Positions 37,857 to 45,200 of a stretch of DNA of 64,000 nt are shown here, one piece after another. How positions within the stretch are numbered: the stretch's first letter is position 1; the number at the start of each line of letters is the position of its first letter. The position numbers and the translations under genes were made by a program. The notes beneath the pieces were generated by a model, which saw only the letters and a list, made by a program, of their open reading frames with translations, was not told the DNA's origin and did no database searches. This stretch comes from Acidobacteriota bacterium (lineage in GTDB: Bacteria > Acidobacteriota > Terriglobia > Acidiferrales > UBA7541): the NCBI GenBank assembly GCA_016201285.1, contig JACQDE010000087.1:1-64000 (forward strand), read 5' to 3'.

Positions 37857-38939
37857 ATGCGACGATTGAGTGCTTTGCTGTGTGCGGGTATCTTTCTTGG
37901 AGTGGCTAGCTCTTGGAGTCCCAATGCCAGAGCCCAGCAACCAAGCATCACCAGTTTACAACAAGAGCCGGTGACACGCGGGTTGGGCGAGCCACACCAT
38001 CGCCAGAGATTCGCCGAAGCAATCGCGCCCGGGAAACTTGTTCCTTATTGGGACAGAGGCTATCTTGTTGTCCGAGAAGACCCGGGCGCAGCTCAGGACG
38101 TCATTTTGTTCGATGCAAGGGGGCTTCGCGCTCGTGAGAGTAAGGTGCGGTTTGAAGGCGCAAGGGGTGTTCACGTCTCTTCTGCGGCTGTATCGGCAAC
38201 GGGCACGATTCTCACGTCAGGGTACGCATACAGTGCGGAGGGCGCACTTGCGTACTTCATTGCGCAGACCGATGTTGCGGGGAACGTGGCAGCGGTTGTG
38301 CGAACGAACCCATTTGTCCCCCTTCAAGTATGCGCCACTGCGGACGGGACAATCTGGAGTTTTGGCCATGAGTTAGAAAAGGAAGAAGCACACGAAGATT
38401 ACGCCATGCTTCGCCAGTACAGCTTCGGAAAGGGGCTTATTCGCGAGTTTTTGCTCCGCCATACGTTTCGTGCGCGCCTGTCGCCAGCGTTGGGCGGTGG
38501 TGGTTCAAGTCGTTCCTATCTTCGTTGCAACAATAACAAGGTCGCTCTATATGTGGATTCGACGAACGACTACATCGAGATCGACACCGCCACCTATGCC
38601 GTAGCCCGTTGGTGGGTTGACAAGCCCTCACTGGGGCGAATGAAGGTCCTCGGCTTTGCTTTCACTGACGATGGGCAAGTCTACGGAGATCTGTCGGAAG
38701 CGCTCAGCGGTGGGGATCCAGGCTGGACGGGAATATATGAACTCAGGCGGGATGTGGCCCCGGGGAGGGCCGCATGGCTGCCGGTTCCGGGAACGGTGAA
38801 ATACCTTAGTCACCGTCAAGCCATTCCTCGAGGGGCATTTCGGCACCTGTGGGGAGCCGATGGTAACAACCTGGTGATAACCATGGCTGGTGAGCCCAGC
38901 CTGAGTTGGGTGACTCCGCTAGTTGGTGGACGAGAATAG
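37857..38939 (+). CDS. exported protein, possibly beta-propeller
   Basis: This 360-residue protein has a signal peptide (LSALLCAGIFLGVASSWSPNARA, cleaved before QQPSI). The mature part is beta-rich with repeated motifs of about 45 residues (GYLVVREDPGAAQDVILFDARG, GYAYSAEGALAYFIAQTDVAG, LGFAFTDDGQVYGDL, IYELRRDVAPG), which suggests a propeller of six or so blades; I know no family name. No catalytic or metal motif stands out. The ATG at 37857 has GGAGG 10 nt upstream. It lies 53 nt after the Cys/Trp-rich gene and overlaps the following membrane-protein gene by 34 nt, so all are likely one transcript. Confidence 0.75.
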   Translation: MRRLSALLCAGIFLGVASSWSPNARAQQPSITSLQQEPVTRGLGEPHHRQRFAEAIAPGKLVPYWDRGYLVVREDPGAAQDVILFDARGLRARESKVRFEGARGVHVSSAAVSATGTILTSGYAYSAEGALAYFIAQTDVAGNVAAVVRTNPFVPLQVCATADGTIWSFGHELEKEEAHEDYAMLRQYSFGKGLIREFLLRHTFRARLSPALGGGGSSRSYLRCNNNKVALYVDSTNDYIEIDTATYAVARWWVDKPSLGRMKVLGFAFTDDGQVYGDLSEALSGGDPGWTGIYELRRDVAPGRAAWLPVPGTVKYLSHRQAIPRGAFRHLWGADGNNLVITMAGEPSLSWVTPLVGGRE

Positions 38940-40477
38940 GCAGATTACTCATCGACTCCTCTCCTCTTTTTGTCAGGACCGGTTTGCGCAAGGAAAACGC
39001 TGCATTCCTTGTCCTGGTGTTGACTAGCGCCATTGCCCTGTTGAGGGACATTTCAGTTCTGTTCCGGTACCCGGTTGCAGTCGGTCTTGACGGATATTAC
39101 TATGTCCAGCAGGTCAACAGTGTACTAGGGGGAGGCAAACTCTATTACCCCACTTGGGCTCCGCTCGTCATCTATTTTCTGGCGCCCCTTTCACGGATCG
39201 CTGGAGTCGTCCCGGGAATCAAAATAGCAAGCCTATTCTTTCATCTTTTCCTTTGCTTGGGCGTGTATGCTGTGGTTGCTGAGGCGCTGGGCTCTCGCTG
39301 GTTTGGCGTCTTGGCCTATGGCATAGCCGCCAGCAGTGCGCTTCACTTTTACTTCGTCGGGGAATTCCTCCGCGAGACCGCAGCGCTCGCGCTTCTGGCG
39401 TGGGGTTGTTGCAGCTTACTAAAAGCTGCAACCGGGGAGCGACGACGAAGAGATTGGCTTCTTCTTTCGTTACTCTTGTTTCTTGCGGCATTCTTCAGTC
39501 ACATTTCTGCTCTCCTCTATTTGTGTTTGGGTGTACTTCTTTGGTGTCTGTTGCGGGTTCTAATCTGCACCGCCAGTTCAAGAATGGCTAGATGGTTGAC
39601 TTTTGTTTCCGTGTTGGTCTTGTGGAGTTTGCCATGCTTGCTGGCAAACCAACGCCTGCTGACCCTTCCTGAATGGCTTGGTTCCGAGTTCTTGCCGAGG
39701 CCGCAGTCCCCTATAGGCGGCATCGGCTGGGCCGAGAAGGTTGTGGCTCTAGTGGCTGTGCCTACTTATGCTGCCATCTCGATATCCCGAAGGACTTATT
39801 TGAAGAACACAGCAGCTTTCTATACCGCATCAATCTCAGCAATAGCCTGTGCGATCCTTACACTTAACCCTTTCTTGAATTACTCAATTGGGACGGTGGG
39901 TCTCACCGGACGGCTGGGAAACTTGGTTCACCTCTATGTCGCCGTTTTGATTCCTGCCGTCATTTCTTCTTTTCGGCAGTCTAAGCTATCCGTCGCCCAC
40001 AGCTTCGCTGCCATTCCTGTGATTTCCCTTTTGGCGCTGGCTGCTTTAGAGCCGCTCCCCAGGGGCCTCCGCCCTGACTACTTGTGGGACCGGCAACAAT
40101 TAATCGTGCAACTTCCTCGCGTGCGCACATGCCTGGAACCGCATTCGATCGTCCTTGCACCGCACGGCGATCAATTTGTCTTCACAGCGACGCTGGGGGT
40201 TCCATCGCAATGGGAATGGCCAAGCGACGCTGGACGTTGGCGCGTTCTTTGGTTCCTGCGGAGGGTCAGCGGGGACCTACTCAATCCCTCTATGACAATC
40301 GTTACGGGGGACGAACGGCTGGCTAATGTGCTCGTGAAAGATGGAGACCTGCGCATCGCGCTCAAATCATTCCAAACAAATCAGAGGGAATACCTTTTCC
40401 GGAATAATCCGCATCTGTACGCTGCCCTCCATGGTATTTCCCACGCTCCCTTTCTTGTGCGGCATCGAGAATTGTAG
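38906..40477 (+). CDS. polytopic membrane protein, putative GT-C-fold glycosyltransferase
   Basis: A 523-residue protein with about 10-11 transmembrane helices in residues 35-410 and a C-terminal extracytoplasmic domain of about 110 residues. The first external loop carries GLDGYYYVQQVNS, an acidic-loop pattern like the catalytic loop of GT-C (PMT/ArnT/PglB-type) enzymes that use lipid-linked sugars. Hydrophobic helices such as LLLSLLLFLAAFFSHISALLY follow. The assignment rests on topology and this loop only. The start appears to be TTG at 38906, inside the 3' end of the previous gene; no stronger start exists downstream before the first helix. The low G+C matches its operon partners. Confidence 0.65.
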   Translation: MGDSASWWTRIGRLLIDSSPLFVRTGLRKENAAFLVLVLTSAIALLRDISVLFRYPVAVGLDGYYYVQQVNSVLGGGKLYYPTWAPLVIYFLAPLSRIAGVVPGIKIASLFFHLFLCLGVYAVVAEALGSRWFGVLAYGIAASSALHFYFVGEFLRETAALALLAWGCCSLLKAATGERRRRDWLLLSLLLFLAAFFSHISALLYLCLGVLLWCLLRVLICTASSRMARWLTFVSVLVLWSLPCLLANQRLLTLPEWLGSEFLPRPQSPIGGIGWAEKVVALVAVPTYAAISISRRTYLKNTAAFYTASISAIACAILTLNPFLNYSIGTVGLTGRLGNLVHLYVAVLIPAVISSFRQSKLSVAHSFAAIPVISLLALAALEPLPRGLRPDYLWDRQQLIVQLPRVRTCLEPHSIVLAPHGDQFVFTATLGVPSQWEWPSDAGRWRVLWFLRRVSGDLLNPSMTIVTGDERLANVLVKDGDLRIALKSFQTNQREYLFRNNPHLYAALHGISHAPFLVRHREL

Positions 40478-40498
40478 TCGAGGTAGGACTAACCGGAA

Positions 40499-41059
40499 AT
40501 GGGATCACGACTTAGACGCTATCGCGTCCCTTCGCTGCTGTTCGCAACAGGCGCCCTCGTTTTCGTGGGGTTGTCCGTGGCAAATACCATTGTGCCCCAG
40601 GGAATCATTGTGCATCACTCCGCCGTTCCTACGCCCGCAACTGGGGATTTCTCCCAGTACGTTGAATATCTGAAACGAATTCATAAAGCGAGGGGATTCG
40701 GGGTCTTCTACTGGGGCAGAATCTACTACCTCGGCTACCATTACGTTATTCTACCTGACGGAACCATATCCCAAGGACGCCCTGAGCGGGCACGCGGGGC
40801 TCACGCGGCGGCTTACAACTCGTATATCGGAATCTGCCTGGTCGGGGACTTTAGCAGCGCTCAAAACCCCACGGGGACTATGGGACTTCAGGAGCCGACC
40901 CAAGCTCAAATCCAGAGCCTGGTCAGACTGGTGCGAGAGCTAAGGTCCCGATACGCAATTCCGCCAGAAAGAATCCTCCTCCATCGTCAAGTTGACCGCG
41001 ATACGCAATGTCCCGGAGACAGGTTCCCGGTTGCGTTTTTCACGGCACGAATTCAGTAG
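40499..41059 (+). CDS. membrane-anchored N-acetylmuramoyl-L-alanine amidase (Amidase_2/PGRP)
   Basis: This 186-residue amidase cleaves the bond between MurNAc and L-alanine in peptidoglycan. After a hydrophobic N-terminus (LLFATGALVFVGLSVANTIV) come the zinc ligands of the Amidase_2 fold: His in IIVHHSA, His in ILLHRQV and Cys in TQCPGD. GYHYVILPDGTISQGRP and the GICLVGDF strand are also typical. The conserved Tyr of T7-lysozyme-like amidases appears in the GYHYVI region. The ATG at 40499 lies 21 nt after the GT-C-like gene, so it closes the four-gene unit. It could remodel the wall for export or attachment of the operon's products; that is inference. Confidence 0.85.
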   Translation: MGSRLRRYRVPSLLFATGALVFVGLSVANTIVPQGIIVHHSAVPTPATGDFSQYVEYLKRIHKARGFGVFYWGRIYYLGYHYVILPDGTISQGRPERARGAHAAAYNSYIGICLVGDFSSAQNPTGTMGLQEPTQAQIQSLVRLVRELRSRYAIPPERILLHRQVDRDTQCPGDRFPVAFFTARIQ

Positions 41060-41168
41060 GATTGTTTGTCGTCTAAGTCAGGGGCGAAGGATGCTGCGTG
41101 AGGCAATGCAGCGTCCCTCGCCTGGATTTCTAACCAGAAGTGAACAACGTGCGTTAACTGGGAGTAGA

Positions 41169-41470
41169 AAAAGGCCGCTTTCTCAGGCATAACTGCGTTG
41201 TCGAAGCGTAGTTGATGCCGACAGAGAGGCGGCCTTTTCCATGACAGAGTGTGGCCAGTGGCAGTTCGAGTTTGAAGCGCATTTTCGCGGCAGGTGGTGG
41301 GGCGGTTTGACAGCAGCCCGTTGACGACCGACGGCGGCGCGTTGTTGCTGCGCCAAGTGGACAGGAAAATCGGACTGCTCAAGCGATTGGTGGACGGCTT
41401 CCGCGATGCCCGCCAGCCGGAGCGCCGCCTTGTTAACTGGTTGTCTCTGGGTCTGCCCAGTCTCACTTGA
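41169..41470 (+). mobile_element. truncated, frameshifted IS1380-family transposase remnant
   Basis: ATG at 41241 opens MTECGQWQFEFEAHFRGR, then a one-base deletion near 41289 shifts the frame to QVVGRFDSSPLTTDGGALLL and on to LRQVDRKIGLL ... FRDARQPERR, ending at TGA 41468-41470. This is the conserved N-terminus of IS1380-type (DDE) transposases; the remaining 350 or so residues are absent. A 10-bp inverted repeat, AAAAGGCCGC (41169-41178) and GCGGCCTTTT (41229-41238), precedes the start and may be part of the element's left end. Non-functional. Confidence 0.72.
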
Positions 41471-41555
41471 TGGCAGCCGGCGCCTTGCGGGATTCCTGGG
41501 TCGTGATCTTCAGGCTGGCCTTCTTCTTCGGGGCCTTTTCCCTCTTTTTCTTCAT
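41463..41555 (-). CDS. candidate 30-residue Lys-rich peptide
   Basis: A minus-strand ATG at 41555 reads MKKKREKAPKKKASLKITTQ followed by ESRKAPAAIK and TGA. AAAGGA lies 8-9 nt upstream, a credible ribosome-binding site. Eleven of 30 residues are lysine. It could be a small DNA/RNA-binding or leader peptide, or chance. It abuts the 3' end of the IS1380 remnant. No modifying enzyme is encoded next to it. Confidence 0.4.
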   Translation of the reverse strand: MKKKREKAPKKKASLKITTQESRKAPAAIK

Positions 41556-41748
41556 GGGGTGATCCTTTCTCGCCGCCGTTAGCGGCTTTTTGTTGGGGCT
41601 GGGCGCCCTCACTTGCGGCGGAGCATGAAATCAAGCCCCAGCCCAAGTCAAGGGGCAGCCAGCCCGCGAGGGGGGAGTTACGTAACAGTTAAGGAGCGCA
41701 GGCGGAGGGGGATGGGTGTCCAGACGCCGGAGATTTTCACTGGCGGCG
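41556..41748. other. intergenic, no gene seen
   Basis: Between the small Lys-rich frame and the next minus-strand gene I see no coding pattern, repeat or clear terminator. It includes GGGGCTGGG-type G-rich tracts only. Confidence 0.4.
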
Positions 41749-42549
41749 CTAAGCACCCCGCCTGCGAGCGGCCTGGGGGCCGGCGCGACGCCGGAGGGCA
41801 ACCTCGGCCAGGATGTAGTTTTTCAAATTCCGGGAAAGCGAACGGGCGCCGGAGAGTTCGTCCAAGTCGCGCAGGGTCAGGTCTGGCAGGAAGGCCAGCA
41901 CGCGGGCCAGCGGCGTGAGCGGATGGCGGACCAGCGCCATGCGCACGTTATAGAGGCAGGACCACTTGCGGTGGCGCGCGACGGACGCAGGCACAATTGT
42001 GGGGAGGTCTTCGCGCGCCAGCACCTTCAGCACCTGTGATTCCGTGAGAAACGCGTTGTCGAGCGCAAGCGGCACCACACGCTGGTGCCCTTCAGCCAGC
42101 AACGCCGCCGCCACGCGCGCCGAGCCGCGCCGCGCCAGCGTGAGCCGCTGGCCGAGCGCGAGTTGCGGCAGCCGGTTCACGATCACGTCTTCGGCCACGC
42201 GGCGGATTTCCGCCGGCGTGGCCGGCTGCAGCGTGAGGTTCACCAGGTCGAAGAGGAAAAGCTGGCGGAGAAGCGGCAGCGCCACCAAGCGTGAGGAGTG
42301 CGGATGACCCGCCACTCGCACCTTGACGCGGTAGCTGCGCATCCATTCCTTGCGGCGCGCCACTTCGCCGAGAAAATCGCCGGGCAGGTCTTTGCGCTCG
42401 AGCAGCAGACAGAGGAGGGCTTCGTCAAGGACGGGGTTTTCCAGGAGCGCGGCGAGGACTTCATGGCTCTTGTCGTGGAGCAAAACGCGCAGCTCGTCGC
42501 GCGAGGCGGCGCGGGCGCGTTCGGCGCGAGTGCTAGCCCTTTCCGCCAT
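41749..42549 (-). CDS. alpha-helical repeat protein (HEAT / DUF2336-like)
   Basis: A 266-residue soluble protein, almost wholly helical and Leu/Arg/Ala-rich, with recurring units such as DKSHEVLAALLENPVLDEALLCLLLER, RRKWS and ALVRHPLTPLARVLAFLPDL. The H-P-x-(T/S)-P pattern and repeated Leu-rich helices suggest a HEAT-like or DUF2336-like scaffold; I do not recognise an exact family. There is no export signal. The ATG at 42549 lies inside the 3' end of the upstream amino-sugar kinase gene (17-nt overlap), so the two are co-translated. A link to the kinase is unknown. Confidence 0.65.
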   Translation of the reverse strand: MAERASTRAERARAASRDELRVLLHDKSHEVLAALLENPVLDEALLCLLLERKDLPGDFLGEVARRKEWMRSYRVKVRVAGHPHSSRLVALPLLRQLFLFDLVNLTLQPATPAEIRRVAEDVIVNRLPQLALGQRLTLARRGSARVAAALLAEGHQRVVPLALDNAFLTESQVLKVLAREDLPTIVPASVARHRKWSCLYNVRMALVRHPLTPLARVLAFLPDLTLRDLDELSGARSLSRNLKNYILAEVALRRRAGPQAARRRGA

Positions 42550-43483
42550 GGACGACTTCGGCCCTCGGCGCGGAGAAGAGCCGCATGGCCATGCGCGCGG
42601 CGCCCAGTGCGGGCTGTTCGGAAAGGTGGCAGATGCGCGCGCGCGGCGCGATGCTCTTCAGCAGGGCGTCGAGGGCGGATTCCAGCATCTCGCTGTGGCC
42701 GAACACGCCGCCACTCTTGGCGAGGACGAATTCTTCGCCAGAAAGCCCGAGCCGCCGGATGACGCTGCCGGCGATGCGCGAAAGACTGAAGGCGGCGCGC
42801 AACAGGATGTCGCGCGCGGGAGCGTCGTCGGCCTCGGCGGCCTCCAGCACGAGCGGGAAGATGCGCGGGAAGACTTCGTCCGGCGCCCCGGCGATGCGCT
42901 CGGCCAAACTCTCCCACGTCGGGCACTGCAGCGCGTTCGGAATCAGATCGGCCAGCAGTGTAACCGGCTCGAGGCCGTCGCGGGCCTGCGCCACGGCGGC
43001 CACGGCGCGACGGCCGATGTCGAACGCGCTGCCTTCGTCGCCGATCCACGGGCCCAGCCCGCCCGCGCGGACCGTGCGCCCGCTGGCGTTTCGGCCGTAG
43101 GCGGAAGAGCCGGTACCGGCAATCAGCACCACGCCAGGCGCCTCGCCCACGGCGGCTTCCAGCGCCACGTCAAAATCGGTGGTGACGTGCACGTCCGCTT
43201 CGGGAAACGCCTCCACCAGATACACCATCATGCGCTTGACCACCCGCGGGCGACCGGCACCGGCCAGTCCGGCGCAGACGGCGCGCACCTGACGGGCGTC
43301 AATCCCCGCTGCGGTGAGCGCGCCATTCGCCGCTTCATTGAGTCCGGCCAACGCTTTCTCAAAACCAGCGCGCGCCGCATTGGAAGGTCCGCCCAGTCCG
43401 CGCGCGAGGAGCTTTCCGGATGCGTCGAGCAGCGCGCATTCCGTCTTGGTGCCGCCACCGTCAAAACCGAGATAGTGCGTCAT
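42533..43483 (-). CDS. BadF/BcrA-family ATPase, probable N-acetylglucosamine/MurNAc kinase
   Basis: This 316-residue protein of the ASKHA fold begins MTHYLGFDGGGTKTECALLD, the phosphate-1 motif of the BadF/BadG/BcrA family, with LIAGTGSSAYGRNASGR (phosphate-2) and AKSGGVFGHS (adenosine motif). The family includes GlcNAc kinase NagK and the MurNAc/GlcNAc kinase MurK, as well as benzoyl-CoA reductase activators; the latter need iron-sulfur Cys residues that are missing here, so a sugar kinase is favoured. MurQ, NagZ-like and NamZ-like genes nearby support a role in phosphorylating recovered amino sugars. The ATG at 43483 was chosen over an upstream frame opening at 43561. Confidence 0.85.
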   Translation of the reverse strand: MTHYLGFDGGGTKTECALLDASGKLLARGLGGPSNAARAGFEKALAGLNEAANGALTAAGIDARQVRAVCAGLAGAGRPRVVKRMMVYLVEAFPEADVHVTTDFDVALEAAVGEAPGVVLIAGTGSSAYGRNASGRTVRAGGLGPWIGDEGSAFDIGRRAVAAVAQARDGLEPVTLLADLIPNALQCPTWESLAERIAGAPDEVFPRIFPLVLEAAEADDAPARDILLRAAFSLSRIAGSVIRRLGLSGEEFVLAKSGGVFGHSEMLESALDALLKSIAPRARICHLSEQPALGAARMAMRLFSAPRAEVVHGGKG

Positions 43484-43720
43484 GAAACACCTGGGGTCAG
43501 CGTATAGGGGTCGGAAGACAGGGAAAAACGTCTTGTATTTGTGCCGGACGACTGTCGTCAAGGATTCGTTTTCAACCCTCTCCGAACCGCTTTTTCAAAT
43601 TTCACATCCGCGCTACAGAGTACAGCAAAGTGCGAACGGCATAAAGCACCGCGAGCGCAAAACCGAAGAAGCCGCAAGTTGACAGCGCGCAAACCGGACA
43701 AGTAGACTCGCGCGGCTTTC

Positions 43721-43740
43721 CCCCTCGGCTCCGCTCGGGG
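43721..43740. repeat. dispersed short repeat, copy 3 (variant)
   Basis: CCCCTCGGCTCCGCTCGGGG is a variant of the elements at 20311 and 22595 with G+C substitutions that keep the outer pairing. It lies in the gap between the divergent kinase and symporter genes, 15 nt before the symporter ATG. Confidence 0.5.
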
Positions 43741-43754
43741 CAGGCGGGCGCGTC

Positions 43755-45200
43755 ATGCGAATCCACTACCTCGACCTCGCCATCATCCTTCTCTACGTTG
43801 TTGGCATCACGCTGTTCGGAATGCGCTTCCGCAGGGGCCAGCAGGACATCCGCGATTACTTCCTGGGTGGGCGGACGGCGCCGTGGTGGGCCATTGCCTT
43901 CTCCATTGTCGCCACCGAGACTTCCCTGCTCACCGTGATCGGCACGCCGGCGCTGGCGTTCGCGGGCAACCTGGGGTTCCTGCAGCTTGTTCTCGGCTAC
44001 AACCTCGGCCGTATCCTCATCTGCCTGGTGTTCATCCCCCAGTATTTCCGCGGCGAATTTTTCACCGCCTACCAGCTCATCGAGAGGCGCTTCGGCGCGC
44101 AGATGAAGTCCATCGCCGCGGGGACGTTCCTGCTCACGCGGACGCTGGCCGAAGGCGTGCGCGTGGCGGCGATCACCAAGGTGGTCAGCGTGGCGTTCGG
44201 CATCGAGGCGCGCACGGCGGTGATTCTGATCGCGGCCCTGACGCTGATCTACACGTTCGAAGGCGGGATGAAAGCGGTGATTTGGACCGACGTGATCCAG
44301 CTCGGCATCTACGTTTCCGGCGCCGTGCTCGCCGCGGTGATGCTGCTGAAGCAAATCCCCGGCGGCTGGGCCGAGGTGACGCAGGTGGCGGCGGCCGCCG
44401 GCGGTAAACTGCGCATCTTCGATTTCACGCTCAGCCTGACACAGACCTACACCTTCTGGTCCGGCGTGCTGGGCGGCGCGTTCCTCACCCTGGCTAGCCA
44501 CGGCACCGACCAGCTCATGGTGCAGCGGCTGCTGGCGGCGCGGAATGAGCGCGACAGCAAGAAGGCGCTGCTCGCCAGCGGCGTGATCGTCTTCGCGCAG
44601 TTCGCACTGTTCCTCCTGCTCGGCGTCATGCTCTATACCTACCATCAGCACAGCCCGCTGATCGTCGCCGGTGGCGACAAGGATCGCATCTTTCCCGAGT
44701 ACGTGGTGCGCGAGATGCCCGTGGGCATCACGGGACTGGTCATCGCGGCCATCTTCGCCGCGGCCATGTCCAACCTGAGCGGCGCGTTGAACTCGCTGGC
44801 CTCTTCCAGCATCGTAGATTTCATGCGCAAGGCCACCACGCCCGAAGACACCGCGCGGACGCTGGCGCGTTCGCGCTGGATCACCGTGGGCTGGGGCCTC
44901 GTGCTGATGGTGCTGGGAACGATCAAGTGGGGGCCCGTGCTGGAGACGGGGCTGACGGTCGCCTCGATCATCTACCAGAGCCTGCTGGGGCTGTTCCTGC
45001 TCGGCGTGCTGAACCGGCGCGCCACCGTCCGCGGCGCGCTGGTTGGGATGTTCACCGGACTGGGGTTGATGCTCTACCTCTGGAAATTCACGCCGCTGGC
45101 GTGGACGTGGTACGTGCTGGTGGGAACGGTGACGACCTTCGCGGTGGGCTCGGTGGCGAGCCTGTTCGATACCGCTCCGCAACAACCGGAGAAACCATGA
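43755..45200 (+). CDS. sodium:solute symporter (SSS family)
   Basis: A 481-residue transporter with about 13 transmembrane helices. It has SSS features: ITLFGMRFRRGQQDIRDYFLGG (N-terminal), GTDQLMVQRLLAARNERDSKKAL and AAIFAAAMSNLSGALNSLAS with the SSI/SSSIVDF tract that contributes to Na+ binding. It should import an organic solute with Na+. The substrate is not readable, but its place between an amino-sugar kinase and murein-degrading enzymes makes amino sugars or muropeptides reasonable. The stop overlaps the next gene's start in ATGA. Confidence 0.93.
   Translation: MRIHYLDLAIILLYVVGITLFGMRFRRGQQDIRDYFLGGRTAPWWAIAFSIVATETSLLTVIGTPALAFAGNLGFLQLVLGYNLGRILICLVFIPQYFRGEFFTAYQLIERRFGAQMKSIAAGTFLLTRTLAEGVRVAAITKVVSVAFGIEARTAVILIAALTLIYTFEGGMKAVIWTDVIQLGIYVSGAVLAAVMLLKQIPGGWAEVTQVAAAAGGKLRIFDFTLSLTQTYTFWSGVLGGAFLTLASHGTDQLMVQRLLAARNERDSKKALLASGVIVFAQFALFLLLGVMLYTYHQHSPLIVAGGDKDRIFPEYVVREMPVGITGLVIAAIFAAAMSNLSGALNSLASSSIVDFMRKATTPEDTARTLARSRWITVGWGLVLMVLGTIKWGPVLETGLTVASIIYQSLLGLFLLGVLNRRATVRGALVGMFTGLGLMLYLWKFTPLAWTWYVLVGTVTTFAVGSVASLFDTAPQQPEKP

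Noticed and set aside
42533-43483. Benzoyl-CoA reductase activator (BadF/BcrA) as the function
   Set aside because: The cysteines for the bridging iron-sulfur cluster are missing and no reductase subunits are nearby; sugar kinase fits better.
44927-45196. N-terminal extension of the second APC permease
   Set aside because: It lies wholly inside the symporter gene in another frame; ATG 45197 overlaps that gene's stop in ATGA and begins a normal permease N-terminus.
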